DNA from: an uncultured Bacilli bacterium
GTDB lineage: Bacteria > Bacillota_I > Bacilli_A > RF39 > UBA660
Reading direction: 5' to 3'
NCBI GenBank assembly: GCA_947626125.1
Contig: CANQRA010000006.1
Span: forward strand, 1-38,614
DNA: 38,614 nt
Shown in pieces: positions 26,898-33,856 of the stretch (position 1 is its first letter; every line of letters begins with the position of its first letter). A model generated the notes under the pieces. That model was given only the letters and a program-made list of their open reading frames with translations, did no database searches and had not been told where the DNA came from. The position numbers and the translations under genes are program-made.

Positions 26898-27821
26898 ATG
26901 AACAAGGTTCACAAAATATTCACATTAATTTTGCTGATTTTTTTAATATTCTTGTTATTTAAATTTAACTATTTATTAAAACCATCAATATTAAATTCTC
27001 TTGATTTATGGCTTAATAAAGTATTTCCTTCTCTTTTTATAATGTTTATTATCAATGATATTTTGATTAATACAAATCTTTTAAATGATTTAAATAAATT
27101 AATTGAGCCCCTTTTTAATAAAATATTTCACACGAATGGTAATGCTTTTTCTCTTTTTCTTCTTTCTATTTTTAGTGGCAGTCCTACGAATGCTCATCTT
27201 ATTAAAACATCTTTAGAAAAAGGTGAAATTACTTATAATACTGCCCAAAAGTTAATGAATTATACTTATTTTTCTAATCCTTTATTTTTATATAATATTT
27301 TATCTATACATTTTAATACTTTTATAACTAGTAAAATAATTATTATTCATTATCTTAGTAATGTTATAATTGCCCTTTTAGTAAGAGGAAAAGAAAATCC
27401 CGAAATAACCATTAACTATGCAAAAGAAAAAACAAATATTTTCTTATTACTAAGTCAAAGTATCAGTAAAAGCATTAATACTTTATTAATGATTTTAGGC
27501 TGTCTATCTTTTTACATGACCATTAGTGATTTTTTAGTAACCTTACTTCCTTTTAATAATACTTTTATTGTAATAATCAAAGGTTTATTAGAAATTACCC
27601 AAGGCTTAAATATATTAAATATTATTCCTTATCAAAGCATTATAAAAGAGACGATAGCTATCTTTCTCATCTCTTTTGGGGGTTTATCTATCCATACCCA
27701 AGTATTATCTTTAATAAATGATAATAAGTTATATAAAGAGTATTTAAAGGGCCGAATTTATCAAGCTTTAATTAGTACAGTTACCTATGTAATCATTTAT
27801 ATAATCTTTCTCTATATTTAA
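26898..27821 (+). CDS. ylbJ: YlbJ/SpoVV-type integral membrane protein
   Basis: A 307-residue polytopic membrane protein with about eight helices and the YlbJ pattern: a pore-like SGSPTNAHLI near residues 94-103, and a C-terminal half repeating the fold (ISFGGLSIHTQVLS). In Bacillus YlbJ (SpoVV) moves dipicolinate into the forespore and is sporulation-specific; the family is also called nucleoside-recognition-domain proteins. GAGGTAA is the RBS. Location beside ylbL matches Bacillus. Its last 54 bases overlap a convergent pilin gene. Whether it has a sporulation role here is doubtful; no other sporulation gene is visible. Confidence 0.8.
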   Translation: MNKVHKIFTLILLIFLIFLLFKFNYLLKPSILNSLDLWLNKVFPSLFIMFIINDILINTNLLNDLNKLIEPLFNKIFHTNGNAFSLFLLSIFSGSPTNAHLIKTSLEKGEITYNTAQKLMNYTYFSNPLFLYNILSIHFNTFITSKIIIIHYLSNVIIALLVRGKENPEITINYAKEKTNIFLLLSQSISKSINTLLMILGCLSFYMTISDFLVTLLPFNNTFIVIIKGLLEITQGLNILNIIPYQSIIKETIAIFLISFGGLSIHTQVLSLINDNKLYKEYLKGRIYQALISTVTYVIIYIIFLYI

Positions 27822-28289
27822 TTTTCCTAAGGCATAATAAGATATTTCTAGAACTTCTAAACTATTATCTTGCCCTAAAATATTTAGTTTTAAATAATAA
27901 TCATTATTTTCTTCATTATAATTATAAATATAATGTAAACATTGCTTATTATCTAAATTATAAGTATAAGTATCTTTATCGAGAGTTTGATATTCTACTC
28001 TATCAGGGAAAACATAAAGATATGTATTAATATTATTACTATAAACAAAATTGACAATTACTTTATCATGGTCTTTGGTATTAAGAATATTAATTAATTC
28101 TTCTTTTTGCAAATCATTTTGCACTTCTCTTACAATTTTTAATTTATCTACCATTAAATCATAATTCAAATTAACTTCATTCTCGGTATTTCTTAAATTA
28201 AAGAGAAAAGTAAAAATTAAAGAAGCCACAATGCCAATTAAAGATATAGCTCCTAAAAGTTCAATTAAAGTCATTCCTTTATTATTCAT
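27768..28289 (-). CDS. Type IV pilin-like protein (minor pseudopilin, third gene)
   Basis: A 173-residue protein. MNNKGMTLIELLGAISLIG is a classic class III prepilin signal: cleavage after G5, E at position +5 of the mature protein, then a hydrophobic helix. The rest is a tyrosine/asparagine-rich globular domain with two cysteines. It is the last of three overlapping pilin-like genes, with an 8-base overlap to the one before it. Likely assembled by a ComG/type IV pilus or type II-like machine not seen here; specific role unknown. Confidence 0.8.
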   Translation of the reverse strand: MNNKGMTLIELLGAISLIGIVASLIFTFLFNLRNTENEVNLNYDLMVDKLKIVREVQNDLQKEELINILNTKDHDKVIVNFVYSNNINTYLYVFPDRVEYQTLDKDTYTYNLDNKQCLHYIYNYNEENNDYYLKLNILGQDNSLEVLEISYYALGKLNIEKDYINDYIGNCTN

Positions 28290-28800
28290 AAGCTACCTCA
28301 TTAAAATACAAATTACATTCATTAGTACCATCACTAATTACATTAAATTTATCGGTAAAAGTAATCTTCGTATTAATTTCTTTATTAAGACATTCATAAG
28401 TAAATGCTGTTTCCGGTTTAACTAAAACTTCTTTATTTTGATTAAACATCTTTATTTTAACATCTTTGATTTTTTGCCAAGTTACTGTACAATCACTATT
28501 ATTAATAGTTCTTCTAAAACTTAAATTTTCTTCATCATAAGATATACTTCCCTTATTACATGCCATAGCAATTATGATGGCATCCGCAGGAATTTCTTCT
28601 ATTTCTAAGGCATAGTCATCTTCATTAATTAAAACCATTTTAAGAGAGTTACTAATTAAACTTTGTTTAACTCTTACTTTATATTCATCTAGAGTTCTCT
28701 TTTTATTTAAATAGGTAGTAGTAATTAGAGACATAAGAATTAATAAAATTAAAAGAAAAGAATAAATTAAAGTTGTCGAAATAAAACCATTCTTTTTCAT
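28282..28800 (-). CDS. Pilin-like protein without Glu5 (GspK/ComGG-like)
   Basis: 172 residues from ATG 28800 (GTAGGGGT upstream). MKKNGFISTTLIYSFLLILL is prepilin-like, but after the putative cleavage at G5|F6 the fifth residue is Thr/Leu rather than Glu. Pseudopilins lacking Glu5, such as GspK/ComGG types, cap the pilus tip. Ectodomain has four cysteines (residues about 89, 110, 142 and 167, approximate). Second gene of the operon, two bases after the previous stop. Function as tip subunit is inference. Confidence 0.7.
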   Translation of the reverse strand: MKKNGFISTTLIYSFLLILLILMSLITTTYLNKKRTLDEYKVRVKQSLISNSLKMVLINEDDYALEIEEIPADAIIIAMACNKGSISYDEENLSFRRTINNSDCTVTWQKIKDVKIKMFNQNKEVLVKPETAFTYECLNKEINTKITFTDKFNVISDGTNECNLYFNEVAYE

Positions 28801-28802
28801 CT

Positions 28803-29270
28803 TTATACCCCTACCCAACTATAAAAGAAAGAATTATTACTTTGATATTCAATAGCTATGATATAATCAACATGTAAATCAATACTTATTTGTTTTAAAT
28901 AATCTTTAAAGGTAGAAGATAAATCTAAGCCACAGTTATCTTTTAGACATTTCTTTAAATTTTTAAGTTCATCTTTTTTAATTAATACTATATTATTTAC
29001 TTCAAAATCTTTAACCATTTCATCATTAACTAACTCATCTTTAGGAACATTTATATAATTAATATTCTTACTTATATATTCATCAAGGACTTTTTGTGAT
29101 GCTACTTTTATATAATTACTGCGATAAATATAATTGATATCATCATAATATAATCTTTTTTTAACATTATTAGTTATACTTTTAAAACTAGAATACACAA
29201 GTAAAAGAGAGGTGGATAATATAGTTATAGCAATTACTGTTTCGATAAATGCAAAACCTTTTTTGCCCAT
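28803..29270 (-). CDS. Type IV pilin-like protein (first gene)
   Basis: 155 residues from ATG 29270 (MGKKGFAFIETVIAITIL): a class III signal KKG|FAFIE with Glu5 of the mature protein and a hydrophobic helix. The in-frame GTG at 29279 is less likely because the GAGAG RBS is one base away from it. C-terminal domain is about 120 residues, with two cysteines (KKCLKDNCGL). It is the first gene of the three-gene operon and has a good promoter. Confidence 0.78.
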   Translation of the reverse strand: MGKKGFAFIETVIAITILSTSLLLVYSSFKSITNNVKKRLYYDDINYIYRSNYIKVASQKVLDEYISKNINYINVPKDELVNDEMVKDFEVNNIVLIKKDELKNLKKCLKDNCGLDLSSTFKDYLKQISIDLHVDYIIAIEYQSNNSFFYSWVGV

Positions 29271-29297
29271 ATTAACCACACTCTCTATCTAATAACA

Positions 29298-29326
29298 ATT
29301 ATAACTTAAACCAAGTGTTTTAACAA
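29298..29326 (-). promoter_or_regulatory. Promoter of the pilin-like operon
   Basis: Minus strand TTGTTA (29326-29321), 17-base spacer, TATAAT (29303-29298). Confidence 0.8.
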
Positions 29327-29412
29327 TATTAAATTGCTTAAAAATTATGTGCCAAATCTCTAGAAATTTGGGCAAAAAACTGCAACTTTTTTATTTTTTT
29401 AACTTAAAACTA

Positions 29413-29441
29413 TTTACAAAAACAATTAAAACTGCTTTAAT
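29413..29441 (+). promoter_or_regulatory. Candidate promoter of the small toxin-like ORF
   Basis: TTTACA (29413-29418), 17-base spacer, TTTAAT (29436-29441). Predicted start near 29448 puts an 80-base leader before the 29530 start codon. Confidence 0.55.
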
Positions 29442-29465
29442 AAAGCCTAGGAGGACGAATTTAAG

Positions 29466-29537
29466 TTGTTGCCTAAAACTTTTTTTGAAGAAACTCAGTG
29501 GGTTTTGGATAGGAAGGTGGTGGGTGCCAATGAATAA
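29466..29537 (+). CDS. Possible leader ORF overlapping the toxin-like ORF
   Basis: A 23-codon frame starting TTG 29466, ending TAA 29535-29537, overlaps the start of the 29530 ORF by 8 bases. A perfect AGGAGG (29449-29454) lies 11 bases before it and is otherwise unexplained. Such a translated leader overlapping a toxin gene is known in hok/mok. The peptide itself has no recognised motif, and the spacing is on the long side, so this is a candidate only. Confidence 0.3.
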   Translation: MLPKTFFEETQWVLDRKVVGANE

Positions 29538-29628
29538 GAAATGTCGTGAAGATATATTATTATTTATTGTCTTTATGTTAGTCTTAACTCTGTTAATATT
29601 AATCATAAAAACTAGCCCTTTGAATTAG
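29530..29628 (+). CDS. 32-residue hydrophobic peptide, candidate type I toxin
   Basis: Sequence: a short polar N-terminus with two lysines and an arginine (MNKKCREDI), one membrane helix (residues about 10-27, LLFIVFMLVLTLLILIIK), polar tail TSPLN. AAGGTGG (29514-29520) lies 9 bases before ATG. Length, charge and topology fit small membrane-acting toxins of type I systems (TxpA/BsrG/Hol_Tox-like), though no sequence family is assigned. A convergent small RNA (29606-29674) overlaps its final codons and 3' untranslated region. Confidence 0.55.
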   Translation: MNKKCREDILLFIVFMLVLTLLILIIKTSPLN

Positions 29629-29674
29629 CAATAGGCTAGTTATCCCAACAGGCAACGCTTAATGCGTTCTCCTA
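29606..29674 (-). ncRNA. Small antisense RNA, copy 2
   Basis: From a predicted start near 29674, it includes the hairpin AACGC/GCGTT shared with copy 1, a variable segment, and the terminator AACTAGCC (29617-29610 read on the plus strand) with GGCTAGTT (29634-29641), 16-base loop, T-run 29611-29607. About 23 bases are complementary to the 3' end of the 29530 ORF. Together with copy 1 it is a duplicated promoter-RNA-terminator unit. Confidence 0.55.
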
Positions 29675-29680
29675 TTTATA

Positions 29681-29709
29681 ATTTTAGCATATTAATTTTT
29701 TATATACAA
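29681..29709 (-). promoter_or_regulatory. Promoter of small antisense RNA copy 2
   Basis: Minus strand TTGTAT (29709-29704), 17-base spacer, TAAAAT (29686-29681). Confidence 0.7.
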
Positions 29710-29719
29710 TTACTTTTTT

Positions 29720-29772
29720 ACTTTTAGGCCAAAAAATTTCTAAAAATTTCCGCTTGATTTTTTGCTAAAAGT
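29720..29772. repeat. Long imperfect inverted repeat
   Basis: ACTTTTAG (29720-29727) and CAAAAAAT (29730-29737) pair with ATTTTTTG (29757-29764) and CTAAAAGT (29765-29772), a 16-bp two-part stem with a two-base bulge and 19-base loop. It lies just outside the conserved part of small RNA copy 2. A related GCCAAA..TCTAGAAATTT motif occurs at 29351-29373 on the other side of the locus. Confidence 0.6.
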
Positions 29773-29859
29773 GTGTTAGGATATTAACCAATCCGAGTAA
29801 AAAATATTTATGGAAGAAAAAGGGGAAAAAGAAATACTATTCACTTACTTTATATTAGG

Positions 29860-29881
29860 AAGGCTCAACATGAGCTTTTTT
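29860..29881 (+). terminator. Terminator-like hairpin in plus orientation
   Basis: AAGGCTC (29860-29866), loop AACAT, GAGCTTT (29872-29878) with one G-T pair, T-run 29876-29881. It points away from the toxin-like locus and ends at the stop of the convergent Rieske gene. Confidence 0.55.
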
Positions 29882-30101
29882 AATTTATATCTTTAATACT
29901 AGGAGCTTTAATACACTTACCTTCCTTAGTAAATCTTGAGGCATGACATGGACAATCCCAGGTGTTATCTACCTCATTATAAATTAATTTACATCCCATG
30001 TGAGGGCAAAACTTATTTTCTGGCTCTTTTTTGGTATAACCTTTTACATAACCTTTGAAGCTATACCAAGAATTTTTAGCTAATTCTTTAATATTTTGCA
30101 A
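29880..30101 (-). CDS. Rieske [2Fe-2S] domain protein, probably the severed C-terminus of the 30125 gene
   Basis: 73 residues from TTG 30101. The Rieske cluster ligands are C32 and H34 (CPHMGC) and C50 and H53 (CPCHASRF); C37 and C52 are the disulfide pair. No RBS precedes the TTG. The same frame continues upstream without stop to NKYENLVTPKRVIK, which would directly continue the oxidoreductase sequence if one base were restored near 30146-30150. It is therefore probably the last part of a YhfW-type FAD-Rieske fusion separated by a frameshift, not an independent protein. Confidence 0.75.
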   Translation of the reverse strand: MQNIKELAKNSWYSFKGYVKGYTKKEPENKFCPHMGCKLIYNEVDNTWDCPCHASRFTKEGKCIKAPSIKDIN

Positions 30102-30124
30102 TTTGATTACTCTTTTAGGCGTAA

Positions 30125-31246
30125 CTAAATTTTCATATTTATTTCTTTTCCTTGGATTAAATCACTGATGACTAAACCCGCTAAAGAAGAATTAGAGATA
30201 CCCCATGTATTATAACCCGTTGCCATTAATATACTCTTATCATTCTTTTTAATATAACCAATATACGGAATTTTATCAACCGTTAAAAGGTCATCATTTT
30301 TCCAAAGATAAGTAACATCTAAATTAAGATTTTGCATTTGTTTTACTAGCTTTTGATAATTTTCTTCTTCATTTAAATTATCACAGCTCTGGGAAGTATT
30401 AGTTAAGTATATTAAATTATTTTGATAATATCTTAAAGATACAATAGGCTTAGAACAATTAATAAAAGTTTCTTTTTTATTTAAAGCTGGAGATACGGCA
30501 ATATAAGACTTTTCAATACTTGTGCGAAGAGGTAAAAAATAAGGGAATAAAAAATATGGATAATGACAAGCTAAAATGATTTTTTTGGTTCTTATTTGAT
30601 TTTCTTGGGTAAAACATAAATATTCATTATTATTTTTTTGAATATCTATAATAGGTGTTTTTTCATAAATGGGTTTTCCCTTTTTTAAACATATTTGTTT
30701 TAGAGCATTTAAATATTTAAGAGGATGAAAAACATAAGTATTAGAAACACTAAGAGCATATTTACTATTAATAAAGGGATGATTCTTTTCGTCTTCCTTT
30801 ACAGGTGCTCCAAATCTTTTTAAAAGCGTACTTTCATATTTTAATTTTTCTATTTCTTCATCTTTATTAGTATAAACAAAGGAAGTTACCTGTTCTAAAT
30901 CACAGGCAATATGTTCTTTTTTAATAATATTAATAAGATGCTCAATTGCCTCAATTTGGGAATCATAATATAATTTGGCCGTATTAAAACCATACTTATT
31001 TTGAATGTCACTATATACATGTTCTTGTAGATAATTTATTTTACCTGTTGTGTGTCCAGTGGTAGCATGACCAATTAAATCACTTTCCACCAAAACAATA
31101 TTTAAATTGGTATCTTTTAAATTATAAAGGATTGATAAACCCGTAATACCTCCCCCAATAATTAAAACATCACATGTTATGTCCTCTTGCAAACGAGTAT
31201 AATTAGCATTCACATAGCCATCTAGCCATAGGCTTTTATTCTTCAT
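30125..31246 (-). CDS. FAD-dependent oxidoreductase (YhfW-like, DadA superfamily), lacking its Rieske tail
   Basis: 373 residues from ATG 31246 (AGGTGA 5 bases upstream). The N-terminus carries the FAD fold DVLIIGGGITGLSILYNL and an acidic residue after VLVE; GHTTGKINYLQE resembles the glycine-oxidase/DadA family. The C-terminal ATGYNTWGISNSSLAGLVISDL is typical. The frame stops at ISDLIQGKEINMKI, exactly where YhfW-type proteins run into a Rieske domain; the missing domain is encoded in another frame 24 bases later. Substrate is unknown. Confidence 0.85.
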   Translation of the reverse strand: MKNKSLWLDGYVNANYTRLQEDITCDVLIIGGGITGLSILYNLKDTNLNIVLVESDLIGHATTGHTTGKINYLQEHVYSDIQNKYGFNTAKLYYDSQIEAIEHLINIIKKEHIACDLEQVTSFVYTNKDEEIEKLKYESTLLKRFGAPVKEDEKNHPFINSKYALSVSNTYVFHPLKYLNALKQICLKKGKPIYEKTPIIDIQKNNNEYLCFTQENQIRTKKIILACHYPYFLFPYFLPLRTSIEKSYIAVSPALNKKETFINCSKPIVSLRYYQNNLIYLTNTSQSCDNLNEEENYQKLVKQMQNLNLDVTYLWKNDDLLTVDKIPYIGYIKKNDKSILMATGYNTWGISNSSLAGLVISDLIQGKEINMKI

Positions 31247-31314
31247 CTTCTTCACCTTTATTATTATGGCTAATTATTTAATTAATATTGTAAAAAAGAA
31301 TGAGTTATTCATTC

Positions 31315-33087
31315 TCATTCTTCTAAAATTCCTTTTATTCTTCTTACTCCCGCGCTAGATGATTCTTCTTTAATTATTTTAAAATGCCCTAAAACGCCTG
31401 TATTAGTGACATGAGGTCCTCCACATATTTCTTTTGATAAATTACCAATGGTATATACTTTAACCATTTCGCCATATTTATTTTCAAAAGTTCCATGAGC
31501 ACCCTCTTCTTTCGCTTTTTCATAAGGCATCTCCGCAAAAGTAACGGGGGTATTCGTTTGAATCATTTCATTAACACGGGCCTCAATTTTCATCTTCTCT
31601 TCTTCGCTTAATTTATGGTCAAGATTAAAATCAAAACGTATTCTTTCACTTGTGATATTACAACCTTTTTGGTATACTTCTTTACCATATATTTCTTGTA
31701 AAGTAGCGAGTAGTAAATGGGCTAGAGTGTGATACTTAATGGAAGCCTCGGAAGTATCGGCAAGTCCTCCTTTAAAAGAACCAGCATCGATAGTTCTTGA
31801 TTTTTCTTGATGAAGTTTAAAAGCTTCATTAAAGCCATCCATATCTACTTCTAAATTATTCTCGTGCGCAAGTTCTAAAGTCATTTCAATAGGAAAGCCA
31901 AAGGTATCAAATAATTTAAAGGCATCATTACCACTTAAAATGTTATTTTCTAAATGTTTGATTGTCTTATAAAATAATCTTTCACCATCTTTTAAGGTTC
32001 GACTAAATTTATTATATTCTTTGGTTAACTCATTTAAGACAATCTCTTCATTTCTTTTTAACTCATCATAAATATTTTGGTATTCTTCAATATATATTTT
32101 AGCAAGAGTGCCTAAAACATTTTCTTCGATATTTAATTTTTTTAAATGTCTAATAGTTCTTCTAAGTAAGCGGCGTAAGACATATCCTGCCCCAACATTG
32201 GATGGGGTTATTCCATGGTCATCGGCTAAAATAAAGGTACTTGTCCGCATATGGTCCATAATAATCCGAAAAGATTTTTTATTATCTTCATATTTTAAAT
32301 GTGATAATTCTTCAAGTTTTTCTTTAACCCCAGCAAAAATTTCGGTATCATAAACACTTTCATAACCATTTAAAACGGTGATTGTTCTTTCTAAGCCCAT
32401 GCCTGTATCAACATTTTGTTGGGAAAGTTTACTAAGTTTACCATTTTCATCTTTATAAAATTCCATGAAAACGTCATTCCAAATCTCTAAGTATTTACCA
32501 CAGTCACAAGCAGGACTACAATCTTTACCACAAGCAGGTTTACCTGTATCGTAAAACATTTCCGTATCAGGACCACATGGACCTACCCCACTACCTAGAA
32601 TCCAGAAATTATTTTCTTTCGGTAAAAAGAATAAATGGCTCTCCTCTACACCTAAACTTCGCCATATATTATAACTTTCATTATCTTTAGGGGCTTCATT
32701 ATCGCCGGCAAAAACAGTAAAGTATAATTTGTCTTTCGGAATATTTAAATACTTAGGACTAGTTAAAAATTCATAACTAAATTTAATGGCCTCTTCTTTA
32801 AAATAATCACCTAAGCTCCAATTACCAAGCATTTCAAAAAATGTTAAATGGGAAGCATCGCCGACTTCATCAATATCACTAGTCCGAATACACTTTTGGA
32901 CATCTGTAAGTCTTTTCCCAGCCGGATGGTGTTCCCCCAGTAAATAAGGAACTAAAGGATGCATACCCGCGGTGGTAAATAAAACTGTAGGGTCATTTTC
33001 CGGCACAATAGATGAAGATGATATTCTTGTATGTCCATGACTTTCAAAAAAACTTAAATATTTTTCTCTTAATTCATTAGCTTTCAT
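31315..33087 (-). CDS. alaS: Alanyl-tRNA synthetase, short form without C-Ala domain
   Basis: Charges tRNA-Ala. The 590-residue protein has the aminoacylation domain (TTAGMHPLVPYLLGEHHP, LTFFEMLGNWSLGDYFKEEAI), motif 3 and tRNA-binding region (GYVLRRLLRRTIRHLKKL), and the editing domain HTLAHLLLATLQ with CGGPHVTNTGVLGHF. It ends right after the editing region (SSSAGVRRIKGILEE); the usual 200-280-residue C-terminal dimerisation domain is absent, with no frameshift visible. The stop of the upstream kinase overlaps its ATG by 1 base (TAATG). A T-box leader governs the operon. Confidence 0.95.
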   Translation of the reverse strand: MKANELREKYLSFFESHGHTRISSSSIVPENDPTVLFTTAGMHPLVPYLLGEHHPAGKRLTDVQKCIRTSDIDEVGDASHLTFFEMLGNWSLGDYFKEEAIKFSYEFLTSPKYLNIPKDKLYFTVFAGDNEAPKDNESYNIWRSLGVEESHLFFLPKENNFWILGSGVGPCGPDTEMFYDTGKPACGKDCSPACDCGKYLEIWNDVFMEFYKDENGKLSKLSQQNVDTGMGLERTITVLNGYESVYDTEIFAGVKEKLEELSHLKYEDNKKSFRIIMDHMRTSTFILADDHGITPSNVGAGYVLRRLLRRTIRHLKKLNIEENVLGTLAKIYIEEYQNIYDELKRNEEIVLNELTKEYNKFSRTLKDGERLFYKTIKHLENNILSGNDAFKLFDTFGFPIEMTLELAHENNLEVDMDGFNEAFKLHQEKSRTIDAGSFKGGLADTSEASIKYHTLAHLLLATLQEIYGKEVYQKGCNITSERIRFDFNLDHKLSEEEKMKIEARVNEMIQTNTPVTFAEMPYEKAKEEGAHGTFENKYGEMVKVYTIGNLSKEICGGPHVTNTGVLGHFKIIKEESSSAGVRRIKGILEE

Positions 33088-33611
33088 TATTCTATTCCCT
33101 CTAAGAATTTAAAGACTTTATCTTTTAAACTTTCTTTTTCATCATTCGCGATTATATAATCAAATTCTTGATAATTATCAAGTGCTGTCTCGGACTTATG
33201 CATTTGTTCTTCTAAAGTAAGAGAACTCTTGCTAAATTGATTTTCGACACATATCGCATAAACGTTATCATAATTTAATTTAATTTCTTCAATCTCAATG
33301 GGGTATCTTACGCCACTTATAACTACATTATTGACATACTTTTCATAAACTTTTAAGTTCTCTAGCATGTCCTTAACAAAAAACTTCTCATCCATGGCTC
33401 TGATTTCATCCCCCAATTTTTGTAAAAAACTTCTTGGCTTGGCATTATCATTACCATCCCAATCCGATAGTTCTTGGGCTAGTCTTTTTAAAGTTTTACT
33501 ATACTCCGTTACTACACACTTCTCTAGCTTATAGATATAGTATTCTTTAATAAGTCTAGCCACCTCACTTTTACCGCTTTCTGCTTTACCCGCAACTAAA
33601 AATATTCTCAT
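33087..33611 (-). CDS. dNMP kinase-like P-loop protein
   Basis: 174 residues from ATG 33611 (AGGTGAGG upstream). Walker A LVAGKAESGKSEVARL lies at 4-19, and RSFLQKLGDEIRAMD (about 66-80) matches the substrate-binding pattern of phage-type deoxynucleoside monophosphate kinases. The longer frame to 33698 runs through the T-box leader and is rejected. It is translated just before alaS and under the same T-box, an unexpected pairing. Biochemical activity is inferred. Confidence 0.65.
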   Translation of the reverse strand: MRIFLVAGKAESGKSEVARLIKEYYIYKLEKCVVTEYSKTLKRLAQELSDWDGNDNAKPRSFLQKLGDEIRAMDEKFFVKDMLENLKVYEKYVNNVVISGVRYPIEIEEIKLNYDNVYAICVENQFSKSSLTLEEQMHKSETALDNYQEFDYIIANDEKESLKDKVFKFLEGIE

Positions 33612-33630
33612 TTTCCTCACCTTTCTTTTC

Positions 33631-33814
33631 AAAAATAAAAAGGATGATGCCAAGGAGTCAAAATGACGGTACCATCCTTTATTTAACTTAAATAACATAA
33701 CGGTTTTATCCGATTAATCTCCCAAAGTAGCAATAGATAAATGCTTTTATTAGTTTTCACCTTCCACTAACTCTCTTTAAAAAACATTTAAATACCTCTT
33801 TTTTCATCGATTAC
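33631..33814 (-). promoter_or_regulatory. T-box riboswitch controlling kinase-alaS
   Basis: Minus strand. The T-box signature TGGTACCGTC is at 33674-33665. The terminator is AAAGGATG..(33681-33668) with ..CATCCTTT (33652-33639) and a T-run (33640-33631). Upstream, Stem I contains GTTAGT/ACTAAT around GGAAGGTGAAA, and GCT at 33731-33729 (in TTGCTACTTTGG) is the likely specifier for alanine, matching the downstream alaS. Uncharged tRNA-Ala would stabilise the antiterminator and raise expression. A TGG-TATATT -10 at 33826-33821 gives a start near 33814. Confidence 0.85.
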
Positions 33815-33856
33815 TTAATTAATATACCATATTTTGGCTTAATTTAAAACCCTTTT

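Noticed and set aside
29347-29529. N-terminal extension of the 29530 ORF to 93 residues
   Set aside because: It would start upstream of the predicted promoter, has no RBS, and the extension has low-complexity, unlikely composition.
29391-29606. 71-residue minus-strand ORF opposite the toxin-like gene
   Set aside because: No RBS; it is antisense to the leader and hydrophobic ORF, and begins at the terminator T-run of the small RNA.
29811-29897. 28-codon plus-strand ORF starting at 29811
   Set aside because: No RBS and it reads through the terminator hairpin.
30125-30160. Programmed -1 frameshift between the FAD and Rieske parts
   Set aside because: The stretch GGAAAAGAAATAAA has no canonical X-XXY-YYZ heptamer in phase and no clear downstream pseudoknot, so a deletion is the simpler explanation.
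33612-33698. Longer N-terminus for the dNMP-kinase-like protein
   Set aside because: The added region is the T-box antiterminator/terminator, and a good RBS precedes ATG 33611.
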